Shown: one piece after another, positions 36,022 to 47,634 of the stretch
Layout of the letters: the number at the start of each line of letters is the position of its first letter
How positions within the stretch are numbered: the stretch's first letter is position 1
Assembly (NCBI GenBank): GCA_024220505.1
Contig: JAKZZE010000012.1
Span: forward strand, 1,116,001-1,180,000
Direction: 5' to 3'
Length of the DNA: 64,000 nucleotides
From: Rhizopus arrhizus
Taxonomy: Eukaryota > Mucoromycota > Mucoromycetes > Mucorales > Rhizopodaceae
The notes under the pieces: model-generated
Seen by the model: only the letters and a program-made list of their open reading frames with translations
What the model was told of the DNA's origin: nothing
Databases searched by the model: none
Position numbers and translations under genes: made by a program

Positions 36022-36733
36022 TTATGAAGATTGATTTTTTGAGGATGGGTTGTGAGATATATTATATTGAACAGCCAAATTTCCATTTTGATGAGGAAAA
36101 TGAGAATAAGAGGGTAAAGGCAAAGGTAATTTTCTAGTTGAAAGTAATCTATTTTCTTTCTCATCCTCACCCATAGGCGATATATGGTATAGTTGATCAC
36201 GATCATTGGATAAAATATTTTGCATCGACATTGCAGAGGACTTGAAAAGTTGTTTTGGTGATGGTAAAGTGGGCTTAACAAAATAATCAGGTCGATTATT
36301 CGAATAAATCCCTGTATAATCTATTGGGGAGGGTGGTTTATCAACATATGGAGCAAAGTGGGACGGAGGAGGTAGAGATGTTCTGTTTTCTATATACATT
36401 TCATGTACAGATGAAGTATCGTCTTCATCAGATTCATTTGTATGTCCTCTACGCCGTTTACTATCATATACACATGATGAATAACACATAGAATGACAAC
36501 ACTAAGTTTTCCTATTACCCGGAATTATTTAGATGTGCACTTCTTGGCTCTTTTCTTATTCTTATGCGAACTCCCTGATCCGAGAAACATCTTGTTAAAA
36601 ACGTTGATTCTAATGTAAAATGATTAGGCATGTTATTTTTATGACTCTCTTTCTCTCTTTTTACCTGACATGCCAGGGAAACCTAGTGTTTAAATAAAAG
36701 GATTAGTAAAAATGCATTTATCTTGTTTCATCA

Positions 36734-36784
<51 letters not shown>

Positions 36785-37588
36785 TGGTGAATACACTTGA
36801 AAAATATCTGAAAGAGTAAAGCATAACCTACATACATTATTGCTATATCAACAGGGAATCAGTTAAAACGTCGTGCTTCTATCTGCGGGGCCTTTGATTA
36901 CCCTTCTATTCCAAAAAGAGTAAATTTTAGCCTATAAATACCCTCAAGTCGTACGCTTATGTCTGAAAATATGAAAAAGCCTCCATCTAAGAGAAATTGA
37001 GAGTGAGAGATGAGTAACACACATCGATTCATTAAAAATTGCAAGGACTATTTTACCAGAATTATCGAGATCTTTAAGTTTGTGAAGAGATTGTACGACA
37101 GATCCAGCTGTTGTTTTGTTACCATTGATGAAATGTAAATCAACTTCGCCACTAGCATCGGTTAATGTGGCATACAGAAAGAAATATGGGTTCTGCAAAA
37201 AATCATCACTGTAATATAAAAAAAAGACGATGGGTACTCAATGAAAAAAAAAGAAATTATGTTGAGAAGAGAGGGCTTACTTCGATGAATTGCTTAGCAA
37301 CTCAATGATTGGAGGAGGATCAATTGGCCTTCGATCCACTAAGAAAAATAAGATGTTTATGTAACTGAAACATTAAACTTTTTTCTAAGGGGTGTCTGTA
37401 TGTACCTTTTTCTTTAAAACTACATAGCCTTGCTTTACTAGGTTGTTGACGCACTGTTAAACAATATCTAATAATTTCATATTAAAATCACAACGCGACG
37501 TTTTTTATGGTTCGTTGAAGGGGAAAAAGACATACGGAGAAGAAGAGCAATGAGGTTGTGAATGTAAAAAGTTGATTGCTTGGTTCAT
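36022..37588 (-). CDS. Velvet-domain regulator
   Basis: Fungal transcriptional regulator linking development and secondary metabolism (VeA/VelB/VosA/VelC family; NF-kB-like DNA-binding fold). It is split into about nine exons. The start MNQAINFLHSQPHCSSSP at 37588 leads to YCLTVRQQPSKARLCSFKEK, VDRRPIDPPPIIELL, NPYFFLYATLTDASGEVDL, TTAGSVVQSLHKLKDLDNS, DGGFFIFSDISVRLEGIYRL, DIFQVYSPKSFPGMSE and STFLTRCFSDQGVRIRIRKE. Together these form a complete velvet core. The last exon (to 36022) encodes a disordered Pro/Ser-rich tail with a basic KRRRG patch. One intron contains an A43 run at its donor. Subfamily not decided; VosA/VelC-like from its compact form. Confidence 0.9.
36736..36778 (-). repeat. 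A43 (T43 on +) tract at a velvet-gene splice donor
   Basis: 43-base homopolymer that in sense begins right after the GT of the donor following SPK. It is the same length and position as the tract in the H+-ATPase gene. Confidence 0.85.
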
Positions 37589-39118
37589 TGTGATTAGTAA
37601 AATAAAAGTTTCCAACTTGCTGAAAGTGAAAGTGTTTAAAGCATAAAATAAGCTGAAGAGAAAAAAAGAGAGAAAGAGAGAAAAGAAGAGAAATAATATA
37701 TAAGGTAATATCAAGGAAATCAGAATGTTAAAAAAGATTGCATATTTTTAGATATTTAGCTTCATATAAATAAAAATACACTTGTAGTGTAAAAACCCCG
37801 AGATTTTTTTTTTTTTTGAAAGCTCTGTTTCTGGTAAAGCGGGTCAAACCAATCATACATGATTCTAAGAACCGATCCGGTACCTTGGAATACAAACGTG
37901 CTAATGAATTTCCTCATAAAGATTAATCTTCTATTTTTTGAATTTAAAAAGTCGTAATTGTTATAATTTTTATTTTGTGAGCATAGATTCAATTTTAGAT
38001 TTCATTCCGAAAACTGTTGGATACAAACACAAAGAGAAAAAAAAACGAGCTTATGCTTTTCCATGAGTTAATAAAGACAATAGACTATAGACAAAAATCC
38101 AATTAAAAAGGAGACACTTTTTATAATGAAAAGGACGGTTTTTTCTCTTCTTTTTTCTCTCTCAGAAAAGCATGTGTTGATTTAAACAAAAGTTACCCAA
38201 GACCCCGTTTTAACGTGTTGCAACCTTATAGAGTTTTTCAACCGAGTGCGGATAATGAATGTTGCTTGCTCCCCTCTCTCGTGCGACGGCTTGATTTAAA
38301 TAGTGCGGCAAAATCAATGCATTTGGTTTCCGGTTAAGAAGTATTTGTACATTGATTACGTAAAATTTACCTAAACGAGCTGATCCAAGTTATAAATGCT
38401 CAATGAATTATTTATTAATTTTACTATCAACTTAAACCCTATTCTATCCCTTTTGGATCTTTTTTGAATTTTTCCCAATTTCTTTTATGTAACAACGCGA
38501 TTGAACGCTATTTTTGTGTTTGCTTTAAATAACCCTTTTTACACTTGATCTCTTGGTTTCAAATAGGCAAAAAGGCATCAAGAGCATCATTGTATTTACT
38601 ACAAATATTGTGGTTACTATAACATCAATATGTTTATGTTTCTGATACAAGTAAGATCGACGGGAATTCTATTTGTAATAAGTGATACATAATTACGTTT
38701 TATTGTAATTAAGAATGACGAACCAAAGTAGATCTATGTGTTCAAACGATTCAAATATATCATTTTATCCTAAAATAAACTTTTTTTTTACCATTTGTCT
38801 TACTTTACCGCAATTTATTTAACTTATATCAAGCTTAATAAGATTATATCCCAGTCGAACATGAAGCTTAACATAAATGATCTGATGTACAAAATTCAAT
38901 TCACTGGTAACGACAATAAGATATTTTTGGCATTGTTGATCTTATCAACTTTTGTAAAACTCCCATATTTTCTATATTTATTTAATTAATTTGCTTTTTT
39001 ATAGATGCTCTTGACAATGGAGAAAAAGATTATATCCAAACAACTAAATGAATGCCATCTTTTTTATTTTTTTATGTTGCTTGTTTAAAAGAATACACAG
39101 CCTAAAGCTTAAGTGCAT

Positions 39119-39325
39119 TATTTGCGTTAGACTATTACAGAGGACAACCTGAAAGACCAGCAACTTTCTTTTTACAATCCGCATTTAGATTGGTTTCACC
39201 CAATGTTATCAATTATGATAGAGAAAGAGATTGAACTTCCGAAGCATTTGTAACTAGAACAGCATATAGCATTAATCAAGGTTTCAGAAGCCATAGTAGC
39301 CAGTGTTCGTAGCTATAATATGCCC
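39119..39325 (+). pseudogene. Decayed coding fragment, unknown family
   Basis: One frame reads LFALDYYRGQPERPATFF, then LQSAFRLVSPNVINYDRERD, a stop, then FVTRTAYSINQGFRSHSSQC. The overlapping +1 frame is also unusually open. Weak evidence of former coding. Confidence 0.3.
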
Positions 39326-40952
39326 AAAGTCCACAAATGATGGCTATCATATTTATTTAACCTACCAGTATCCGTACAAGTCTCTGCTGAAAGAGAAGCT
39401 TTTTTTTTTGTAATTGCTGAATTTAGTTAATTCACACAATAGGTTTCACTACATGTTGTGCAACTTGAGTAAGTCTCTTGGTGAAATGAGACGATTTTTA
39501 TAAATATTGCAAGTTCTGTTACACGAGCCAACTGAGATGCGTAAGAAGTTGTATCCGTTGATTTTCAGAGAATACCCACACAACAAAAATACAATGAATA
39601 GATTTGTATATATATTTTTTCGAAAAAATTTCTTTTGAAATTACTATCAACACAAATACACTAAGTATATTAAAGGCAACTTCAATCCAGGAATCTGGGT
39701 TGCAAACTTTATGAAGAGTAGGTTACAGTCGCCTATTTATATATCCCTCAATGTAAGTATAAGGTCCAAAACAAGCAGTATCGCACCAGGGTACTTTGAT
39801 GCTGGTGAATGCTCCTATTCTAAAACGTTTCTTTGGTTACATACTGCCTTTCCGAACTTTTTTTTTGCTAGATTACTTTTAGAAAAAAAAAAATCGTAGA
39901 GGACAATAGCAAGAGCAATTCTGTGAAAGCATCGTTACTATCTCATGTAATAAAAAAAAACATTGGGGTTTAGAGCCATGATTAAAAATACATAAAAATG
40001 GCAATAAGCTTTCTTATACTGGAGAAATGATAACTAATTTCGCTTGCTTTGGTTTATGAATTATTTTAAATGACATTTACTTGGGAAGCTGGTGGAACAC
40101 TCCACGTTCAGTTACAATGACTCAATTTTGTTTACACAGAAGAATTGAAAGAGTATGGCCAGATGTTTTTGGTTACATTGGTTCCAGAAGCAATTTTCAA
40201 TGGCATATTATCCTATTTTCCAGTCCTTGCTTTGTTCTTGCACAGGAGGGACAAATAGAGGGATTTCGCTCCAATCATTGTTGGAGACTGAGTTCCGAAA
40301 TTTTCGGAAAAAAAAGTTAATTTAGCATGACAGAGCAAATGTTTCTGGTTGACATAATCCTTTAGCGGTTTTCAAATTCTGTATGCGAATTTAGAAAACC
40401 CAGTTTGACTTTTTCTTTTGTCTATTGTGTTCTATTGAAAGCTAGTGTCAAAATCCAAACATCTGTTTATTTCATGAAAGTAAGCGAAGGAAAATTCGTA
40501 GGTGAGAGTGGAAGGATACAGTGGGTTGGAAGGAAGAAACTGGCCCTTTAAGAAAAATAACGAATTTTAGTAAATATCAAGCAATTTAGAAACCCGATTT
40601 TGAAATCTTAGAAAAACATGCTGTGTCTGTGCTTGAGTTCAGGCATGACTCAATCATTACTACAATAAATCTTTATAAGCGATGCTTATGATTATAATCT
40701 TTAGCTAATGAATTGATAATACTACACTGACAATAACACTATAAAAATTATCTTTTTATTCAAGGAAAAAAAAACCTCTAAAAGAACCTTAAAGTATTTG
40801 TCTGTATTTCTTATTTGTGTTGTCTGTTCACCAAATAGCTTTCACTATTTAAGATACTAAAGCATTTCAAAAAGAAAAGAATGACTCAAAATCATCTCTT
40901 GGAAAGAATCATAAAATGTATATATTTAATCAAGATTCTTTTATGTAATATG

Positions 40953-41145
40953 TAAAAGTTAAGCTCTTGGAGACTGAGAAGACTGCTAGACTAGCAGAAA
41001 CTCTTGAATGTACAATCCAAAATTAAGCAAAGAGACTTGACCATGATTCTAGTTTTGATATACCGGAAAAGACGAAAGACAAAGTGATGAAGCTCTCAAA
41101 TAGATACATGTTGTTTTTATTAATAAAGAGTACGCATATTGAATA
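40953..41145 (+). pseudogene. Decayed coding fragment, unknown family
   Basis: KVKLLETEKTARLAETLECT, then a stop, then AKRLDHDSSFDIPEKTKDKV. Charged and coding-like, no family recognised. Confidence 0.3.
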
Positions 41146-43148
41146 ACCTTCTCTTTCAAAACAGATTATATGAACAAAATCTTGTAACCGCATGTTTAGT
41201 TACGCGCCTAATCTTGAATTAGTTTGATTCACGTATTACAAAGAGTTCAAATTCAAGTTTATAAAAATGTTGCTTGATGTGAAAGAAAACAAGAAGCTGC
41301 TTTATTGTGTACGCGCGAATAGCTATTTTGAATTAGATAGCAATCTGACAGCCTTTCATTTAGACTTGAACCTTTGACCTAGAGCCTAAAATAGTATGAC
41401 TCTAGTATTTGAAGACATTAGCCTAGAAACAGATGTGCTTGCCAAAAATAGACCTGATTTATTCATAAAAGCAATAAAGCTCATGCTGACCTATTTAACG
41501 TTATTGTACACCTTCTGATCGTACATACCTTTTCGTATTAACCGCAATAATTTATTTTTAAATTTATAAATAAGCAATGAGAATTACGCCGAATATTTTA
41601 GATAAGACTACCTTTAATGTTTTCAAGCACAATAATGTACCATAAACATAGTACACTCTGCAAGTTTAAGTCAAAAGAAGCATAGTATGCTTACAAAGTA
41701 TATAGTCAAATTTAAAAGATTATATCAATTTTCTTCAATACTATCTTTGCTTGAAAAACCATTCTCAGATCTCCAATTTGTTCAGCATACTGGTTCACCA
41801 TCTCGAAGCCAGGCACGTTCGGACTAACGTTATGCACCATCTCTTGTAATTTTTCAAGTGTACCTGCACTAAACGTAACATTGGATATTGAGCTTTTGTT
41901 GTTCAACTCGCTGACAATATCAAAAACATAAACATGTGCAAAAACCTTGGTATGTGCGACAATAAGGAAGAAATCTGCTGATATTAGCAGAAACTCTGCT
42001 TACACCATTTATCACACAGGTACATCGTAGAAGGTTAGAGTTAGTTGCATTGAAGTTTAGTCAAGAGTTGATTAAGTCAATAGGTAGGCTAATACATATG
42101 ATGTTCTGTGAGTATGCTCTGATGAGCAGTTCTGGAAAAGGCAGTCCTTCCACTGCTTTTTATTATTGAAACTAACGAATTTATTATCAGAAGTTCACTA
42201 AAGAGCAATCACAAGTGTACCCAGAAGGTCAGTAACACCACACAAGCCCTCACAGCTAGCTCAAGCTGAGCGAAAAAAGGAGTTTTTCTTCTATTTACAA
42301 CTTCATGGTAATATTTGATGTAAAATGCAGATGTAGAAGTATTAATACTGGTTTCAAATTATTTTGGCAAGCATAGCAGCACATGGTCAGCTAAATCGAT
42401 TGCAGTGCTCTGTAGCTTGTTTACATCTCAGCAGAGAACGCTGTTATCGAGATATTTAATGTCAGCACTCAGTGACAAAAAATATGAAAGCGTGCAGTGC
42501 CAAATAGAATTTATAAACACTGACAAACTGTACATGCATCAGCTCTGTGAGCATGCTGTTGCTGTCAATGTGACATTAGAAAATTGTAAAGAGAGGATTG
42601 CTTGGAACAAGCAACTGATTGCTTACTTTTTTTTTTAGCTTTTACAGTGATTCCATCGTCAATGGACGAATTTTTGATATTTGACTTGGTCACTTTGCTC
42701 AAATACTTTTGGCTACAGGTAATAGAGATATAGTAATATATCTATAAGGATATTTATTTTATTATCAAATTGATTTACGGAATGTTGAATGCTATTCTAA
42801 AGATGTTCTACTTTGTCTAGCTAAGCATAATAATTAGATGAATTGTTCTTGTAAGATGGGTTTAAGACGGGGTCAAAAGAAGAACGCCTATCCACCGCTT
42901 TGTTTAATTCTTTTTTATATATGTTACCATTGATTCAACTTTCTCCTTGTGCAACGAAAGGCCTTGAAAGCAAAGAAGCGTTTCTTTACTGCTGGTGGGA
43001 CTCATTTTCACACGGATTCCTTCCCATACACGCTCTGTAATGTATCTGGAGGACAACTTGAGTGTGATTTTGAGCAAATCGAATTTTAAACCGCAAATTT
43101 AAAGTGAGAGCACAGAAAAAGAAGGTGAATCAAAGAAATAAAAAAAGG

Positions 43149-43361
43149 CTAATGGATCTGAATAATTGTTTTCGCTTCCAACAACAATTTCATATGGTCA
43201 TCCTTCACTTTTGTTACAGCTACTTGCTTACCAACCTCAGTATTACTGATGTCAATGAACTTCTGGTTAATCATGATACCTAATCTATAGTCTACTTTAT
43301 AATCCATTTCAACGCTTGACAACACAGTGTCTCCACTAAAACAAATAATGCTGCTATTCAA
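43149..43361 (-). pseudogene. Decayed coding fragment, unknown family
   Basis: VEMDYKVDYRLGIMINQKFI and NTEVGKQVAVTKVKDDHMKL. It may belong with the fragment at 43690-43960 on the same strand. Confidence 0.35.
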
Positions 43362-43689
43362 CTGGTGTCTTTTATTTTAAAATACAAATTTTGTCTTTAC
43401 ATTTTGACTTTTACAACAGGGTTTAAAAAAAGATCTTCAGTTATAGACCCCACAGTTTAATATATATTTCTTGCTCAGAAGGACTAGGAGCTACAGTAAT
43501 ATCAAAGAGTACAGCATTTGCGTAAAAGGCATTCATACTATACACGTGATGAAATGTTTTTAGTAAAGCACTAAGAGCTTGATGACAGCTAAATTCATAC
43601 GCGATTTACACTGTTAAAACGATGTTATATAGACAGCATCCTCTAGCGATCGTTGTTGGTACGAAAGTGTTTTTATGCATTTTTTGAAT

Positions 43690-43960
43690 AAGGCAGTAGG
43701 TTTCTATGATTGTAAACAGCTTCAATTAATAAGTCATTCGGTTTATGTAACATATCATCACATCCACATACGCTTTGTGTTATATCTTGAATTGCTATAA
43801 TCAATTTGAGATGTAGTCTTGGTAATTCTTCTAGTTTGTTGCTGTTGTTTCTTTCTAAATCTTCCCAATTACTTAATCCAGTTTGTAGAAAGGAATTTCT
43901 ATGGTTTGATATATCAATAATACAGCTGCTAGTTAGCCTATACGAGGAAAAGATAAATCA
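43690..43960 (-). pseudogene. Decayed coding fragment, unknown family
   Basis: One long minus-strand frame reads TSSCIIDISNHRNSFLQTGL, SNWEDLERNNSNKLEELPRL, HLKLIIAIQDITQSVCGCDD, then DLLIEAVYNHRNLLPYSKNA and a stop. It has good coding character without a start codon. Confidence 0.4.
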
Positions 43961-44619
43961 TATTTAGCAGCCGTAGAGCGCAGTGTTTAAATTGGACTAA
44001 ATCGCAAACGTTTGGGATAAGTGACGATCCTTTTCGGTACACTTTGTTGTCTAAATGAAGTAAACGTTCTCTTGTTAAAATGTTTTATTATATAGTAATT
44101 ATATGATTTATTTTAGTTGCTTCATGAGATAGTACACGGCCAAGCTTTCTTTTTTCCGTGTTCGCAAAAATAACTTCCCTGATCGTGTTTGTCTAATAAA
44201 GATCTAAGTGGGTGTTCTTCGTCAGCATTTAAAAATATTATTAGTCAAACGCGCTATGGTCTATGTCTTCAAAAAAAAATTCGAACCAGAAAATCGTTTT
44301 GAATGTATTCCGTATATAAATAACTTTTCAATTGCTCATCCTGCATTTCATTATAGACAGATTTTACAGTAATTTTTAATTCAGTTTCGGCAAACTATCT
44401 TGTTTTGAACCCAAAATGAGTATAAAAAGATAGTGGATCAAATTCTTCTCCTTGACTTAAGTCGTATTGTTTTTTGGATTTTAATTAATAAAAGTTGGTA
44501 ATAAAACAAACAAGAGAACGTAAACTGTTGCATAATATACATTTTTGATTGATCTATGGATAATTAATAAGAGGAAATAGAGAGAAAACAATCTAGATTA
44601 GGTGGCTGTGGACGGCAGT

Positions 44620-44765
44620 ACCGCCAGGCTTATGTAGTATTTTTAGCTCAACTTCGATCGAAGGGACAACTAAATTCAATCATCGTGCTCGTTAAATTTG
44701 ACCAATTTAATTATCCCTTAGGTTGAAGTTGGGCTAAAAGCGCTGTAAAGCTTTAGTGGTCCGGT
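44620..44765. repeat. Small imperfect palindrome (MITE-like)
   Basis: The 36-bp arms at 44641-44676 and 44704-44739 pair as TTTTAGCTCAACTTCGA / TTTTAGCCCAACTTCAA and onward, 30 of 36 positions. Pairing continues more weakly outward through GCTT. Five of the six mismatches are transitions. Confidence 0.65.
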
Positions 44766-45055
44766 GGTGCGGGATAGGAAAAACGACAAAGGTGGAAAGA
44801 GAAAAGTTGATGCAAAATATTTGTGTAAAATTCTTACTGTATATAGTGATTCTGAATATAAATTAGAAGACAAAGTTCTTATCGGAAGACTTCTTTGCAT
44901 AACCAATAAGGCCCAAGTTTTCATTCTTCCATTCTTGAACCCTGTCCAGATATTTCTTCTCTTGGTTTAGTACATTATCAATCTTCTTTCCTTACTATAT
45001 GAATAAATTTGTGAGCTACATGACTTTTATTCATCTTTTAAAGTAATAGCTTACA

Positions 45056-46112
45056 TTAGTAGCTCTGACCCAGAACATAAACTTTTCTTTTACATATCCT
45101 TCGCTCAGTACCATCTGCCATTTTTTCTCTCTTTCGGACGAAAGGGAGGGACATGAAATCTAGTTGATGGGTCTTTACCCAGCTTTTGAAGGCGCTAGTA
45201 GAATCCTTATTCTCGTCAAAGCGAATTGATGAAATCCGAGACGCGATCATAAATCTCGTCAACACTCAAGGTTTCAACCAGGCACGATCGTGTATCTTCC
45301 TTATCGAGCATTCTGTTCCTGAATGTTGTGTTAAGGAAGTCAAGGATATTTCTATCTCTATCATCGTCGCATTACATGCAATAAGTAAACTAAGATAAGA
45401 TAGAACTTACACAGCTTCCCGTATTCAGGAGAAGAATCCCTGATTGAATCATCTTTGCTAACCTCCAAATTATTTTCATTAAGATATTCAGTGTAGTGTG
45501 AAGGGAGTTTATTCAAGTAGGCATTCGTCATCAGAACCGGCCGCTCAGGATCCCCACAATGACATAAAGTAAACCCATGTCCAATATCATCTAGCTTTAA
45601 AAGATGCCTCTTTTCATTTTCTCGTGTATGCGGATTTCCAAACAGCATGCAAGCAGCATGAGTACGGGATATTCTTATATCATTGGAGGACATGACAAAT
45701 GCAGAAAGAAGAAGAAACCTTAAACTATGCTTCAATAGGACCACTTATATTATGACAGCTTTAATAACAAAGTGACAACAAGAAAAACAATAAAGCATAT
45801 TATACGTTAAAAGCCTTAAACACGAAGTATCACTGGAGCTGTTATAAAGGCATAAACCATCCGGTACCAAGTAGTACCATAGATACTATGAAATCTAAGC
45901 CCTCTGGAACCAGCTGATACTACATATTCAATCTCTCTGCCATTCATCCAGTACTTAAGCGTAGATGCAGAGTATATTCTATTTTTCCACCATTTGGTTG
46001 TAACTAAGATTTGTAAATGTAGATTTTTACTTGATTTCTTATTTTTAAAATATTCCTTTGGGGAAGCAACTGAATGTTCTTCTTGATTCTGGTTCGATAC
46101 TTGAGTGTTCAA
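45056..46112 (-). pseudogene. Decayed gene remnant, unknown family
   Basis: Three consecutive minus-strand open segments. 46112-45816 contains VTTKWWKNRIYSASTLKYWM and GREIEYVVSAGSRGLRFHSI. 45700-45400 contains HTRENEKRHLLKLDDIGHGF and TLCHCGDPERPVLMTNAYLN. 45265-45056 contains STSAFKSWVKTHQLDFMSLP. They could be exons of one gene or relics of a mobile element. No complete reading could be built and no family is recognised. Confidence 0.4.
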
Positions 46113-46498
46113 AAACGTGTAAATCTGACATTCACTTTGTTCACTCTTTAAATGTTATTAATTCGCTCATTTTCAATATAATGTCGGTTTCAGTCGAAAG
46201 ACCAGTACTATTTGGTTGAATCTAATTTTAATCTTAAACAAAAACTTCTAATTTGGTCAATGTAAGTGTTCATAAATGGACGAAACAAGCAAGTGAAGCT
46301 AGTTGAAATGAACCACCACTTTTGGTTGAAATTTAATTTTTTATTCATTTAAACGTAATTTGCAGGACTGTGAATTTGTCATCAGGTGTATAGATCGTAT
46401 ACTTAAATTGCATTATATTGCACCATTCTCTATTTTATTTCATTATCTTTTCCCCCTCCCATTTATTATCCAAAATTTTCAGAACAGCAGTAAGAAGA

Positions 46499-47464
46499 AT
46501 GGCTTTTTCCCCTTCCGAATTTAGATCTTTTCAACTAGAAACAATCAAACGCATCAATCATAACGTCTCTCTCTTTCGTTTCAAACTTCCCGGTTCAAGT
46601 GATGTAGCTGGTTTACCAGTAGCTTCCTGTGTAATGTTTAGAAGCAACATCACAAAGGATGGTAAAACCGAAGAAGTAATTCGCCCTTATACTCCTACTT
46701 CTTTAGAAACAGCTGAGGGACACGTTGATTTTGTTATTAAAGATTATCCTAAAGGTAACATGAGCCGTCACGTTCATTCAATGAAAGTAGGTGATACGAT
46801 TGATATCAAGGGCCCTTTTCAAAAGTACAACTGGCAGAGTAAGCCAGTTGAGTACGTTGGCATGGTTGCAGGTAACTTATGCTTTATCTACGAAAGATAA
46901 CTTGCTTACGTTTTTATTTTACATAGGTGGTACTGGCATCACACCCATGGTAACTTTTTAATATTAAAAGGAAATGATATCATTTTAATCAGTAATTAAA
47001 TCTTTCTTTTATAGTTGCAACTGATACGAAAAATATTTGGTTCCAATTCACCTTATAAAAACACAAAGGTCACTTTAGTTTTTGCTAATCAGGAAGAACA
47101 AGATATCTTATTCAAGGAAGAATTAGAGGGATATGAACGAGACTTTCCCAGTCGATTTAAGTTGGTGAATGTCATAGAGAGGCCCTCTGCCAATTGGCCA
47201 GGACCTAAAGGATTCGTTGATCAAGGCTTGATTGAAAAGGTCTTCCCACATCCTGACATTGAAGACTCAATCATTTTTGTTTGTGGTCCTCCTCCTTTCA
47301 TGGAAGCTGTCAGTGGAGATAAAAATCCTGATAAAAGCCAAGGTCCTTTAAAGGGTATTCTGAAAAGGTAAGATTTTAAAAATAAACGGAAAAAGAAAAG
47401 GAATTTAATTATTTTGTATAATGTTAGCTTGGGATATGTTCAAGATCGTGTTTATAAGATGTAA
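46499..47464 (+). CDS. CBR1: NADH-cytochrome b5 reductase (CBR1/MCR1 type)
   Basis: FAD enzyme passing electrons from NADH to cytochrome b5 for desaturation and sterol synthesis. Four exons (46499-46871, 46927-46949, 47015-47367, 47428-47464) sum to 786 nt, 261 residues. The FAD-binding motif is RPYTPTS, with GNMSRHVHSMKVGD next in the FAD domain. The NADH domain begins with GGTGITPM, encoded by a 23-nt exon, and includes CGPPPFMEAVSG. The C-terminus is GILKSLGYVQDRVYKM. The ATG at 46499 gives a protein without the usual N-terminal membrane anchor. The frame stays open upstream to a possible acceptor (ttttcag near 46481), so an additional 5' exon with the anchor is possible. Confidence 0.93.
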
Positions 47465-47634
47465 AGTGTTTCAGAGCATTACAGATAATAAAAATGCAAA
47501 AGAGCTTTATTGATTTTATAGCTGAAAATATAATATAACGTTGATCATAGATAAGCTGCAGTGCGTTGTGAATATCTTTTTCTTCAAACAAAAGCGTTTA
47601 TTTATAACATTTAAAAATTAAAATAGCTGAAACA

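Larger units (their letters stand above)
37589..46498. other. 8.9-kb gene-poor tract with decayed coding fragments
   Basis: No intact gene. The left part should contain the velvet promoter (CT/GA tracts to about 38350). Coding-like fragments broken by stops occur on the plus strand near 39120-39330 and 40953-41145, and on the minus strand near 41712-41906, 43149-43361, 43690-43960 and 45056-46112. They are listed separately where worth noting. Composition is AT-rich throughout. None has a family I can name. Confidence 0.6.

Noticed and set aside
38795..38989. 64-residue + frame, and similar short frames at 39711 and 40081
   Set aside because: AT-rich chance frames without conserved sequence or splice context. 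40081 has some coding look but no start or family.
35000..46400. Search for tRNA, rRNA, snRNA or CRISPR arrays
   Set aside because: No cloverleaf with A/B boxes, no regularly spaced palindromic repeats and no known snRNA motif could be seen. The only ordered repeat, at 35210, has no spacers.
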